In this document: one piece after another, positions 1 through 6,234 of the stretch
Layout: every line of letters starts with the position of its first letter
Numbering within the stretch: position 1 is the first letter of the stretch
Source: Candidatus Omnitrophota bacterium
Lineage (GTDB): Bacteria; Omnitrophota; Gorgyraeia; Gygaellales; Profunditerraquicolaceae
NCBI GenBank assembly: GCA_016931435.1
Contig: JAFGET010000173.1
Coordinates: 1-9,249, forward strand
DNA length: 9,249 bases
Reading direction: 5' to 3'
Program-made: the position numbers and the translations under genes
Notes under the pieces: model-generated
What the model saw: only the letters and a program-made list of their open reading frames with translations
The model's database searches: none
What the model was told of the DNA's origin: nothing

Positions 1-1030
1 GTGCCTCAAGTAAGGATTTTATCATAAGTAAGAATTTTAGGCGCAGTGATATATCGTTTTTGACCAGCTTAGAGCTTATAGTAAAAACCTCTTGCGGGAA
101 TTCTACGAGTTCAACCCAGGCGTCCTTACTATGGAAAAACTTAACATCTATTAAGTCATAATCCTTGTTTAATTTTTTAAGGCTTTTTATTACCTGCCTC
201 CTAAGGCTATAATCAGGCCAGGAAACAGGCATATCCAGGCTAAGCGCCATACTCTCCAAATCAATGAAAAAACCGGGTTTACCCGTAACTTGGCTATGGG
301 CTAAAAGTAACAGGTAAAGATCCATACAACGCGCATCCTTGGTAGTAAGCATTTTAGAAAAGTAACGGCTATCTAAAAGAATTGTGCTTGGGATAGTTAT
401 TTTATCCGGCAGATCATCTAAGTATAAGGCGTGATGTGGTTCCTTTTCTTTGGGCTTATCGGTCAACGGCAGCATCTTAAGGCGCAATAATTTCACCTTA
501 GCAAGGCCGGGGGAATCTATTAATGTGGCAGACTCGCGATTGCTTTTTAAAGCAGAAATAGACCAGTTTGTGCTTCCTTCAACTACAAAACGGCTATCCA
601 CTACAATAAGCTTGTCGTGAAGACGCAAGCGCGAGGGTAAAAGATGTATAATGCATCCCGCGCCTAATAGTTTTTTAAAGAAATCGGTCCTAATGAGCTG
701 GTGAGGCTCTTTATCAATTTCCCTGAAATTGGTATTGAGGTAAATCGTTACTGCAACATTCCTCTCTCTCGCCTCTAATAAGTCATTAAGTAAAAACGCT
801 ATGGGATTCCTTTCTTTTGTCCCTAGGCTGATGTTATACATAGAAATAACTATTGATTCTTTAGCGCCGTCTAAAAGCTGAATTATCGCCGATTCATAGG
901 CGCGGTCGGAAATATCTTTTACTTGGGCGGGGACAAGAGATTCTTGAGCGGATAAAATCCGTAAGGCAGAAAAAAGCGAAAAAAAGATTAAAAGGACAAG
1001 GTATGATCTTTTTCTCAAAGAGAACAGCAT
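1..1030 (-). CDS. Exported phospholipase D-like (HKD) protein with C-terminal winged-helix-like region, 3' end cut by window
   Basis: I translated this open frame by hand: 343 residues from ATG at 1030, running off the left edge without a stop. Residues 1-28 look like a signal peptide: basic LRKRS, a hydrophobic stretch at 10-22, then LSA before QE. Residues 45-185 match a phospholipase D-superfamily domain, with strand SIVISMYNIS near 59-68 and one HKD motif with H138, K140, D145 and GSTNWS at 152-157. A following NRES (164-167) resembles the N-x-E position of Nuc-type nucleases. Single-HKD family members usually act as dimers and cut nucleic acid or phosphodiesters. Residues about 214-310 resemble a winged helix, a weaker call. 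It begins 31 bases after the glycosyltransferase stop, with GGTG (1038-1041) 7 bases before ATG. Likely exported; substrate unknown. PLD assignment firm, C-terminal fold tentative. Confidence 0.85.
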   Translation of the reverse strand, partial: MLFSLRKRSYLVLLIFFSLFSALRILSAQESLVPAQVKDISDRAYESAIIQLLDGAKESIVISMYNISLGTKERNPIAFLLNDLLEARERNVAVTIYLNTNFREIDKEPHQLIRTDFFKKLLGAGCIIHLLPSRLRLHDKLIVVDSRFVVEGSTNWSISALKSNRESATLIDSPGLAKVKLLRLKMLPLTDKPKEKEPHHALYLDDLPDKITIPSTILLDSRYFSKMLTTKDARCMDLYLLLLAHSQVTGKPGFFIDLESMALSLDMPVSWPDYSLRRQVIKSLKKLNKDYDLIDVKFFHSKDAWVELVEFPQEVFTISSKLVKNDISLRLKFLLMIKSLLEA

Positions 1031-1061
1031 CAAATAACACCGCCTTTTTTAAAAAGAGACG

Positions 1062-2543
1062 CTATTGCTTTAATTCCACCTTAAATAAAATATCGTAATA
1101 GGGGCTAAGCGACATCTCTGCCCTGTAGTAATCTTCGGTCAATACCTGCCCCACGGGGATGACGTTAAATTTATTGAAAAGATTATCTTTAAAAAGGTTT
1201 TCCGGGTCATTGACGCCGGCATTTATTAAATAGACCGGGATTTTACGCGCCAGGTATAATTTAAGCCCTTCGGTAAACTCATCGATTTTTTTCAAATCAA
1301 GCATGGGATGCGTAAGCGCCTTCCTCTTGCCGTAATATTCCATAAAAGGGGCTTTATCCATAGCGATGATAACGGCGTTTGCCTCGGTCCTTTCCTTGAC
1401 ATATAAAGCAAGCTGTTTTTCCCCGTTAAAATAATGCCGCGCCCGGAGCATAGGGAACATGAAGATGAACATGCTCAAAAGGCAATAGGCAAGCACGGCG
1501 GATGCCGCTATTCTGCTTTTATTATATAACCCGGATAAGGCGAAAGAGGCAAGGATATAAATCGGGATAACGACCACGTCCAAATAACGGGGAAAATAAC
1601 CCTGCGTATTAGCAAAAAGGAATATCAGGGAGCCCCAGAGCGACAAAAATACCAGCAAAAAAAACTGCCTGCGGAAAACCAACTTAAATATCCCGGCGGC
1701 AAAGAACAAAAATATCATAAAAGGCAAAAATGTATATAAGTCCTTGAGCGCGAAACTAAGATTCCGGGAAAAAAGCCCTAAAAACGGCGAAGAGCCGGGA
1801 TGGCCGATATCAGATAAAGCCCTAAAAAGTTCGTTTTTAAGATAGCTGATAAAGATGAAAAGAAAACTCAAAAAAAGCGGCAGAAAAAAAGAAAGCAGGG
1901 ATCTAAGCTTTAGCCTATCCCTTAGCAGTGAAGCCTTTGGGCCCGGCGTCGCGGCTCCGGGATTAAAATAAAGCAGGATAAATACGGGAGCCGTTACGAT
2001 CATCGATTCCCGGACAGTGACGGAGAAGATAAAGACAATGCCCGAGATACCAAGGAGCAATAAAGATCTTTTATTTAACCCTTTCTGCAGCAAATAAAGG
2101 GAGAAGATAAAGAAAAATAGAGCCATGCCGTGCTCTTTGCCGTAGGTATTGGGGATGAAATAAAAAGGCGTAAACGACAATAAGAGCGCGCTAAATGCCG
2201 CTATCTTACGGCTGCTAAAGAGCTCTTTTACAAAAAGAAAAAGAGCTACGATAGAGGCGCAATGGAACAATACGCTTGTCAGGCGCAGGGGGTAATCGGC
2301 ATTATTGCCCGCGTATAAAAAAGGAAAGCTGGCAATGTAATCTATGATGACTGAACCATACCTGCCCCTTACTGCCGGATGCAAGATCCCGGCCCGGAAG
2401 GTCTTTTCAACCGCCTGCGCCAGGACAACGCTGTCGAAATGGAATAATCCTTCATTGATCAATAAAATGGCGGGGATAAAATTGAGCAAAAATAAGAATG
2501 AGGCGATATAACGGGGGTTTAGAGGCCTTTTTAATAAATTCAT
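1062..2543 (-). CDS. Multi-spanning GT-C-fold glycosyltransferase, GT39/ArnT/PMT-like
   Basis: This 493-residue integral membrane protein has many hydrophobic segments between about 12 and 365, followed by a soluble C-terminal part (about 370-493). The first large non-membrane loop follows TM1 and contains FHFDS with D37, the place where GT-C enzymes carry a catalytic acidic residue. YGKEHGM (134-140) before a TM segment and FPRYLDVVVIP (317-327) near the last TM segments recall the GT39/ArnT-like layout. Such enzymes take sugar from a polyprenyl-phosphate donor and act on the outer face of the inner membrane. Acceptor and sugar cannot be told from sequence. Its ATG overlaps the yqeY TGA by 4 bases and no strong Shine-Dalgarno is seen, so translational coupling is likely. 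A GC-rich stretch encodes PGAATPGPKA (195-204) in the loop between membrane segments. Family confident, specific function unknown. Confidence 0.8.
   Translation of the reverse strand: MNLLKRPLNPRYIASFLFLLNFIPAILLINEGLFHFDSVVLAQAVEKTFRAGILHPAVRGRYGSVIIDYIASFPFLYAGNNADYPLRLTSVLFHCASIVALFLFVKELFSSRKIAAFSALLLSFTPFYFIPNTYGKEHGMALFFFIFSLYLLQKGLNKRSLLLLGISGIVFIFSVTVRESMIVTAPVFILLYFNPGAATPGPKASLLRDRLKLRSLLSFFLPLFLSFLFIFISYLKNELFRALSDIGHPGSSPFLGLFSRNLSFALKDLYTFLPFMIFLFFAAGIFKLVFRRQFFLLVFLSLWGSLIFLFANTQGYFPRYLDVVVIPIYILASFALSGLYNKSRIAASAVLAYCLLSMFIFMFPMLRARHYFNGEKQLALYVKERTEANAVIIAMDKAPFMEYYGKRKALTHPMLDLKKIDEFTEGLKLYLARKIPVYLINAGVNDPENLFKDNLFNKFNVIPVGQVLTEDYYRAEMSLSPYYDILFKVELKQ
1938..1961. repeat. GC-rich palindromic stretch inside the glycosyltransferase gene
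   Basis: The stretch encodes PGAATPGP (195-202). On the minus strand CCCGG and CCGGG form a 5-bp inverted repeat around a 10-base loop, followed by CCA. It shares CCCGGAGCC with the mnmA heptamer tract and lies in a loop between membrane segments. It may be a related small insertion or just GC-rich codons. Confidence 0.35.
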
Positions 2544-2989
2544 GCAGAGGCGAGCTTTTCCCTGACTAAATCGCTGACCAGTTTTCCGTCTGCGCGGCCA
2601 GCGACCTTGGCGGTGACTTCCTTCATCACCTTACCCATGTCTTTTATGTCTTTGGCTCCGGTTTCCTCTATAGCTTCAGCGATAATTTTTTTTATCTCAT
2701 CCGGCGGGAGTTCTTCGGGAAGGTAGGATTTCAAAATCTCAAGCTCCTTTGCTTCTTTTTCAGCCAGTTCCACGCGGCCGCCTTTGGTGAACTGCTCGAT
2801 AGAATCCTGGCGGGATTTTATCTGCTTGCGCACGACAGCGATGACTTCGCTATCATCAAGGGCTTTTTTCTTCTTAGCGAATGCCACGTTGATCATCTCT
2901 GCCCGCAGGAAACTTAAGACAGAGGTCCTTAAGGTATCCTTGTTTTTCATTGAGTCTTTATAATCGTTCATGATCTTATCTTCTAACAT
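2540..2989 (-). CDS. yqeY: GatB/YqeY domain-containing protein
   Basis: This 149-residue soluble protein matches the YqeY family in length and pattern: N-terminal helices (LRTSVLSFLRAEMINV at about 20-35), a charged middle with QIKSRQDSIEQFTKGGR (56-72), EILKSYLPEELPPDE (83-97), and a C-terminal helical part with KDMGKVMKEV and ADGKLVSDLVREKL. It resembles the C-terminal tail domain of GatB, which contacts tRNA in the Glu-tRNA(Gln) amidotransferase. The role of stand-alone YqeY is not well settled. No gatA, gatB or gatC is nearby. The first ATG (2989) is preferred over Met7 because AGGAG (3000-2996) lies 6 bases upstream, the best Shine-Dalgarno in the left half of the window. It follows the pfkB-type kinase after 48 bases and overlaps the glycosyltransferase start as ATGA. 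Confidence 0.92.
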   Translation of the reverse strand: MLEDKIMNDYKDSMKNKDTLRTSVLSFLRAEMINVAFAKKKKALDDSEVIAVVRKQIKSRQDSIEQFTKGGRVELAEKEAKELEILKSYLPEELPPDEIKKIIAEAIEETGAKDIKDMGKVMKEVTAKVAGRADGKLVSDLVREKLASA

Positions 2990-2995
2990 GGCAGT

Positions 2996-3000
2996 CTCCT
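2996..3000 (-). promoter_or_regulatory. Shine-Dalgarno of yqeY
   Basis: On the minus strand AGGAG lies 6 bases before the ATG at 2989. It fixes the first methionine as the yqeY start and suggests independent initiation here rather than coupling to the upstream kinase. Confidence 0.8.
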
Positions 3001-3006
3001 AAATGA

Positions 3007-3033
3007 GGCCATCCGCCTGCGGCGGATCGGGCC
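3007..3033. repeat. GC-rich palindrome (REP-like hairpin) between kinase and yqeY genes
   Basis: ATCCGCC (3011-3017) and GGCGGAT (3021-3027) are perfect inverted repeats around a 3-base loop TGC. GGCC on each side (3007-3010 and 3030-3033) extends the stem after a 2-base bulge. The whole element fits between the kinase stop (TAA at 3040-3038) and the yqeY Shine-Dalgarno. No T-run follows on the minus strand, so it is not a standard intrinsic terminator. It could be a dispersed palindromic repeat, a processing or stability hairpin for the mRNA, or a modulator of yqeY translation. Confidence 0.7.
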
Positions 3034-3037
3034 GAAT

Positions 3038-3937
3038 TTACAAAGTAACGCAATCCTTGAAAGTTCTAAGCCGTTTTTCAAGGCCGCCACGGCTAAGGCG
3101 GCTGGTCTTATCCGTGCCGAATGCCTCCACATTGAAGGAAGCGGCAATGGTGCCGTAGGCAATGGCCTTTTTGATATTTGCGGCATTGATTTTTTTGGCG
3201 CGCGCCAGATACCCCATGAAACCGCCGGCAAAGGTATCTCCTGCGCCAGTAGGGTCGACAACCTTCTCTATAGGATAGGCGGGTATGGCAAAGATAAATT
3301 TGTCGCAATAAAAAAGCACACCGTGCTCTCCTTTTTTGATCAATACCATTTTAGGGCCGCAGGCACGCAGGGCTTTGGCAGCTTTGATAAGATTACTCTC
3401 CCCCGATAAACTCTTTGCCTCCTGATCGTTGGCGACATAGATATCCACCTTTTTCATCAGGCGAAGTAATGACTGCTTCTTTGTATCTATCCAGTAGTTC
3501 ATGCTGTCTAAACCTACGAGGCTTGGAGAACGCATGCTCTCAAGAAGGCCCCTCTGGATGTCCGGGTCGACATTAGCTAAAAAGACGTGCTTGATCTTCT
3601 TCTGCGCCTCTGTCAAGGTAGGGCAGAACTCCAGCAAAACCCCCAATTCCGTCTTTAAGGTATGCGCGATATTCAGGTCGCCTTCGTATTTACCTTCCCA
3701 CTTGAAAGTCTTGCCGGATGACCTGATCAAAGAATCACAGATCACGCCTTTATTTCTTAAGAAATCGATATGCTTTTGAGGAAAATCCTTCCCCACGATG
3801 GCAGCAAGGTTGACTTGCGAAAAAAGCCGCGCGGACATGGAAAAGTGCACGGCTGAACCGCCGAGCATGAACTTACGCTTCCCAAAAGGAGTTTTTACCG
3901 TATCTAATGCTACTGTGCCTAAGACTATTATGCTCAT
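3038..3937 (-). CDS. PfkB/ribokinase-family carbohydrate or nucleoside kinase
   Basis: This 299-residue protein has the ribokinase-family layout. The N-terminal Gly-Gly motif is at 26-27 (MLGGSAVHFS), NDQEAKSL at 170-177 corresponds to the N-x-x-E Mg/ATP motif, and DPTGAGDTFAGGF at 228-240 is PfkB signature 2, with the anion-hole Gly residues and catalytic base D234. It should transfer the ATP gamma-phosphate to a hydroxyl of a sugar, nucleoside or related compound in the cytosol. The substrate cannot be read from sequence, and the neighbours (uppP, yqeY) do not point to a pathway. The ATG at 3937 lies 11 bases after the uppP stop. GGGGTG (3947-3942) is a short-spaced, weak Shine-Dalgarno. 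Near the C-terminus the DNA holds a CCGCC/GGCGG inverted repeat (3083-3102) encoding part of SRLSRGG. No catalytic residue is missing. Confidence 0.9.
   Translation of the reverse strand: MSIIVLGTVALDTVKTPFGKRKFMLGGSAVHFSMSARLFSQVNLAAIVGKDFPQKHIDFLRNKGVICDSLIRSSGKTFKWEGKYEGDLNIAHTLKTELGVLLEFCPTLTEAQKKIKHVFLANVDPDIQRGLLESMRSPSLVGLDSMNYWIDTKKQSLLRLMKKVDIYVANDQEAKSLSGESNLIKAAKALRACGPKMVLIKKGEHGVLFYCDKFIFAIPAYPIEKVVDPTGAGDTFAGGFMGYLARAKKINAANIKKAIAYGTIAASFNVEAFGTDKTSRLSRGGLEKRLRTFKDCVTL
3083..3102. repeat. GC-rich inverted repeat inside the 3' end of the PfkB-type kinase gene
   Basis: GCCGCC (3083-3088) and GGCGGC (3097-3102) form a 6-bp perfect stem with an 8-base loop. The CCGCC/GGCGG core is the same as in the hairpin 50-95 bases away in the gap before yqeY. 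It is in coding sequence (SRLSRGG, about residues 279-285), so it may be chance in GC-rich codons. Confidence 0.4.
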
Positions 3938-3948
3938 CTAACACCCCA

Positions 3949-4692
3949 TTACCTGATAAATAATAAAGTTATCACCGCGATAATAATACAATAATACCCG
4001 AAATAGTGTAACTTTGCTTTTTTGACCATGAACCTTAAGATACTTAGAGCGATTATCCCCGTAAGCAAGCTTGCGATAAATCCGGCTGCCAGATTCATCA
4101 AACCGGCGCTTTCTAAAGAAGTTATTTTTCTTGCCTCAAGGAGCGCGGCGCCGAAAATCGCGGGTAAAGATACCAGAAATGAAAGCTTAAAACTCGTTTC
4201 CCTGTCGATCTTCCTGAATAACAGTGCCGAGATGGTGATCCCGGAACGCGAAATACCCGGGATGATCGCAACACCCTGGGCGAGGCCTAAAAATAAAGCA
4301 TCCTTGATATTATACCCGGCCCTTTTAGCAGTTGCTACCTTTTTTGTCAGAAAAAGTATCATTGCCGTCACAAACAGAGCCAGGGCAACCGGCACGACAG
4401 AAGAAAAAAGGCTTTCGAAGAAATCCTTTGCGCCCAGGCCGATCACGCCGGTGACGGCGGTGACGATGATGATGAATAAAATAAGCCTTTTATCTTTTAA
4501 GGCGGCTAAAATATCCTTGAAGAAAAATATGGTTGTAGCTATGGCAGTGCCCAAATGCATGGCAACCGTCACGGCGATCTCCTGGCCGCTTAATCCAAAA
4601 ACCTTCTGCAAGATGACCAGATGCCCGGAACTGCTAACAGGCAGAAATTCCGTCAAACCCTGGACTATCCCTAATATGATGTATTTAAGCAT
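3949..4692 (-). CDS. uppP: Undecaprenyl-diphosphate phosphatase (BacA/UppP family)
   Basis: UppP removes one phosphate from undecaprenyl diphosphate at the membrane, recycling the lipid carrier used for peptidoglycan and other surface glycans; overproduction gives bacitracin resistance. The 247-residue hydrophobic protein has both family motifs: QGLTEFLPVSSSGHL at 11-25 (E15, S20-S22, H24) and PGISRSG at 145-151 with catalytic R149. MHLGTA (45-50) and AQGVAIIPG before motif 2 are also typical. About eight membrane segments are visible. Length is slightly below the E. coli protein (about 273 residues) with no motif missing. The ATG overlaps the end of the upstream pseudouridine synthase gene by 8 bases with only a weak Shine-Dalgarno, so coupling is likely. 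The nearby GT-C glycosyltransferase probably uses polyprenyl-phosphate sugars, a loose functional link only. Confidence 0.96.
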   Translation of the reverse strand: MLKYIILGIVQGLTEFLPVSSSGHLVILQKVFGLSGQEIAVTVAMHLGTAIATTIFFFKDILAALKDKRLILFIIIVTAVTGVIGLGAKDFFESLFSSVVPVALALFVTAMILFLTKKVATAKRAGYNIKDALFLGLAQGVAIIPGISRSGITISALLFRKIDRETSFKLSFLVSLPAIFGAALLEARKITSLESAGLMNLAAGFIASLLTGIIALSILRFMVKKAKLHYFGYYCIIIAVITLLFIR

Positions 4693-5311
4693 GCCTGGCT
4701 AAGAACTTTTTTAATTCCTGCGGTAATCCCGCAGAAAGCTTCATTATTCTGCCTGTATGCGGATGCCTGAATTCTATGTATCCGGCGTGCAGGCAGAGCC
4801 TCTTTGCTTTAATATTAAAATCCCTGCGGAAGGCGTACCTGCTCTCCCCGAGAATAGGATAGCCGATAGTGCGCAAATGTATCCTTATCTGGTTGGTGCG
4901 GCCGGTCAAAGGATGCACCTCTACTATATCATAGCCCCTTCTTCTTTCAAGCACCTGATACCGGGTGCGCGCGCTTTGCCTTTCGATAGGGATATCTATC
5001 TCACCCCTGTTTTTATTAAGTGCCCCGCGCACAAAAGCAATATACGACTTTCTGACGTGGTGGCGCCTGAATTCATCCATCATCTTCTTCTGTATTGATT
5101 TACCCTTGGCATAAATGATCAGGCCGGAAGTGTCCCTGTCCAGGCGGTGGCAGGGGTGCAGGCGGTATTCAAAACCCTTTTCTTTAGCGTCATCATTTAA
5201 AATGCTGGTCAAGGTGCGCGGCTCGTTCTTAGGGCTAGGGATGGTCAATAAGCCCGAAGGCTTATCCGCCACCAATATCCAATCATCCTCAAAGACGACG
5301 GGGATGTTCAT
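4685..5311 (-). CDS. RluA-family RNA pseudouridine synthase
   Basis: This 208-residue protein should isomerise uridine to pseudouridine in rRNA and/or tRNA. The catalytic motif HRLDRDTSGL is at 55-64 with nucleophile D58. The uridine-binding KPSGLLT is at 17-23 and HPLTGRTNQIRIHL at 133-146, followed by the conserved YPILGESRY at 151-159 and LCLHAGYIEF at 172-181. No N-terminal S4 domain is present, since the catalytic fold begins almost at residue 1. This is like E. coli RluA (219 residues) rather than RluC/RluD. Target positions cannot be assigned from sequence. The ATG overlaps the nadA stop by one base (TGATG) and the 3' end overlaps uppP by 8 bases, so it is embedded in the operon. Confidence 0.93.
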   Translation of the reverse strand: MNIPVVFEDDWILVADKPSGLLTIPSPKNEPRTLTSILNDDAKEKGFEYRLHPCHRLDRDTSGLIIYAKGKSIQKKMMDEFRRHHVRKSYIAFVRGALNKNRGEIDIPIERQSARTRYQVLERRRGYDIVEVHPLTGRTNQIRIHLRTIGYPILGESRYAFRRDFNIKAKRLCLHAGYIEFRHPHTGRIMKLSAGLPQELKKFLARHA

Positions 5312-6234
5312 CAGATGATCTCAAGCATCTTATCTATGGCTTTTTTGGCTGCCACGCGGATACTCTCCGGGACCTGCACTACGTCTTTTAAGCCTTCAAG
5401 CGCCCAAAGAATCTTTTCCTGGTTAGTGCGCTTCATATTCGGGCAGACCGCCCTTTCTGTCGCCGGATAAAACTCTTTTTGCGGGTTATCGCTCTTCAAG
5501 CGGTAAATAAGCCCAACCTCTGTGCCGATAATGAACTCCCTGTCTGGTGATTCTTTGGCGTATTGGGCCATTTTACTGGTGGATAAAACCGCATCCGCCA
5601 TAGCTACTACCGAAGGCAGGCATTCCGGATGGACCATTACTTTTGCCTTGGGATGGAATTCTTTTTCCCTTTTGATATCTTCCGGCAAGATCTTTATATG
5701 CGTAGGGCAAAAACCGTTCCAGGAAATAAGTTTCCTGCCTGTCTGTTTTGAAACATAATCCGCCAGGTATTTATCCGGGATAAAGATGACCTCTTTTCTG
5801 TCCTTGAAGGCATTGACTACGGCAATGGCATTGGTAGAAGTGCAGCATACATCAAGCTCTGCCTTTACTTCCGCAGAAGTATTGACATAACCGATAGATA
5901 CCGCATCAGGATGCTCTTTCTTTAGCTTCCTTAGGTCCTTGGCGGTCATCATGTTCGCCATGGGGCAGCCGGAATTGACATCAGGCATTACCACCAGCTT
6001 TTCGGGAGAAAGGATCGCGGCGGTCTCTGCCATAAAATGCACACCGCAGAAAACTATTACCTCCGCGTCGGTCTTGCTGGCAATACGGCTCAACTCCAGG
6101 GAATCCCCGCGGTAATCCGCAACATCCTGGACCTCCGGAAGCTGATAGTTGTGCGCAAGAATGACCGCCTGGCGTTTTTTCTTGAGCGCATTTATCTTTT
6201 TTTCTATGTCATCCTGATACTCTTTTTTCATCAT
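5311..6234 (-). CDS. nadA: Quinolinate synthase, [4Fe-4S] enzyme
   Basis: NadA condenses iminoaspartate with dihydroxyacetone phosphate to quinolinate in de novo NAD synthesis. The 307-residue length matches the short form (Thermotoga maritima type, about 300). Three cysteines fit the cluster ligands: C90 in NSGCPMANM, C176 in NGFCPTHI and C264 in AVCPNMK. Other family landmarks are ILAHNYQLPEVQDVAD (25-40), FCGVHFMAETA (62-72), GYVNTSAE (115-122) and HPECLPSVV (202-210). The start is one of two adjacent ATGs directly after the mnmA stop; GAGGTG (6246-6241) sits 6 bases upstream of the first. NadB (or aspartate dehydrogenase) and NadC are not in this window, so the iminoaspartate source lies elsewhere or the pathway is incomplete. 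Position downstream of a cysteine desulfurase fits cluster assembly and recalls the nifS-nadBAC neighbourhood of Bacillus. Confidence 0.96.
   Translation of the reverse strand: MMKKEYQDDIEKKINALKKKRQAVILAHNYQLPEVQDVADYRGDSLELSRIASKTDAEVIVFCGVHFMAETAAILSPEKLVVMPDVNSGCPMANMMTAKDLRKLKKEHPDAVSIGYVNTSAEVKAELDVCCTSTNAIAVVNAFKDRKEVIFIPDKYLADYVSKQTGRKLISWNGFCPTHIKILPEDIKREKEFHPKAKVMVHPECLPSVVAMADAVLSTSKMAQYAKESPDREFIIGTEVGLIYRLKSDNPQKEFYPATERAVCPNMKRTNQEKILWALEGLKDVVQVPESIRVAAKKAIDKMLEII

Noticed and set aside
1043..1056. T-run/A-run (CCTTTTTTAAAAAG) between the glycosyltransferase and the PLD gene as a terminator or promoter
   Set aside because: It is an A/T palindrome with no loop or GC stem, and no -35/-10 pair with proper spacing could be recognised in 31 bases.
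3007..3033. Intrinsic transcription terminator after the kinase gene
   Set aside because: The hairpin is strong but is followed on the minus strand by GGCCTCATTTAGGAG, with no T-run, and the same-strand gene yqeY starts at once.
2983..3308. Minus-strand frames of 92 and 66 codons overlapping the 3' end of the PfkB-type kinase
   Set aside because: They lie in other frames of a kinase with an intact signature, and the encoded peptides are low-complexity and Arg/Pro-rich with no family resemblance.
4022..4702. Long plus-strand open frame (226 codons) opposite uppP
   Set aside because: It is antisense to a gene with both intact UppP motifs, shows no recognisable domain, and is best explained by the codon pattern of the real gene.
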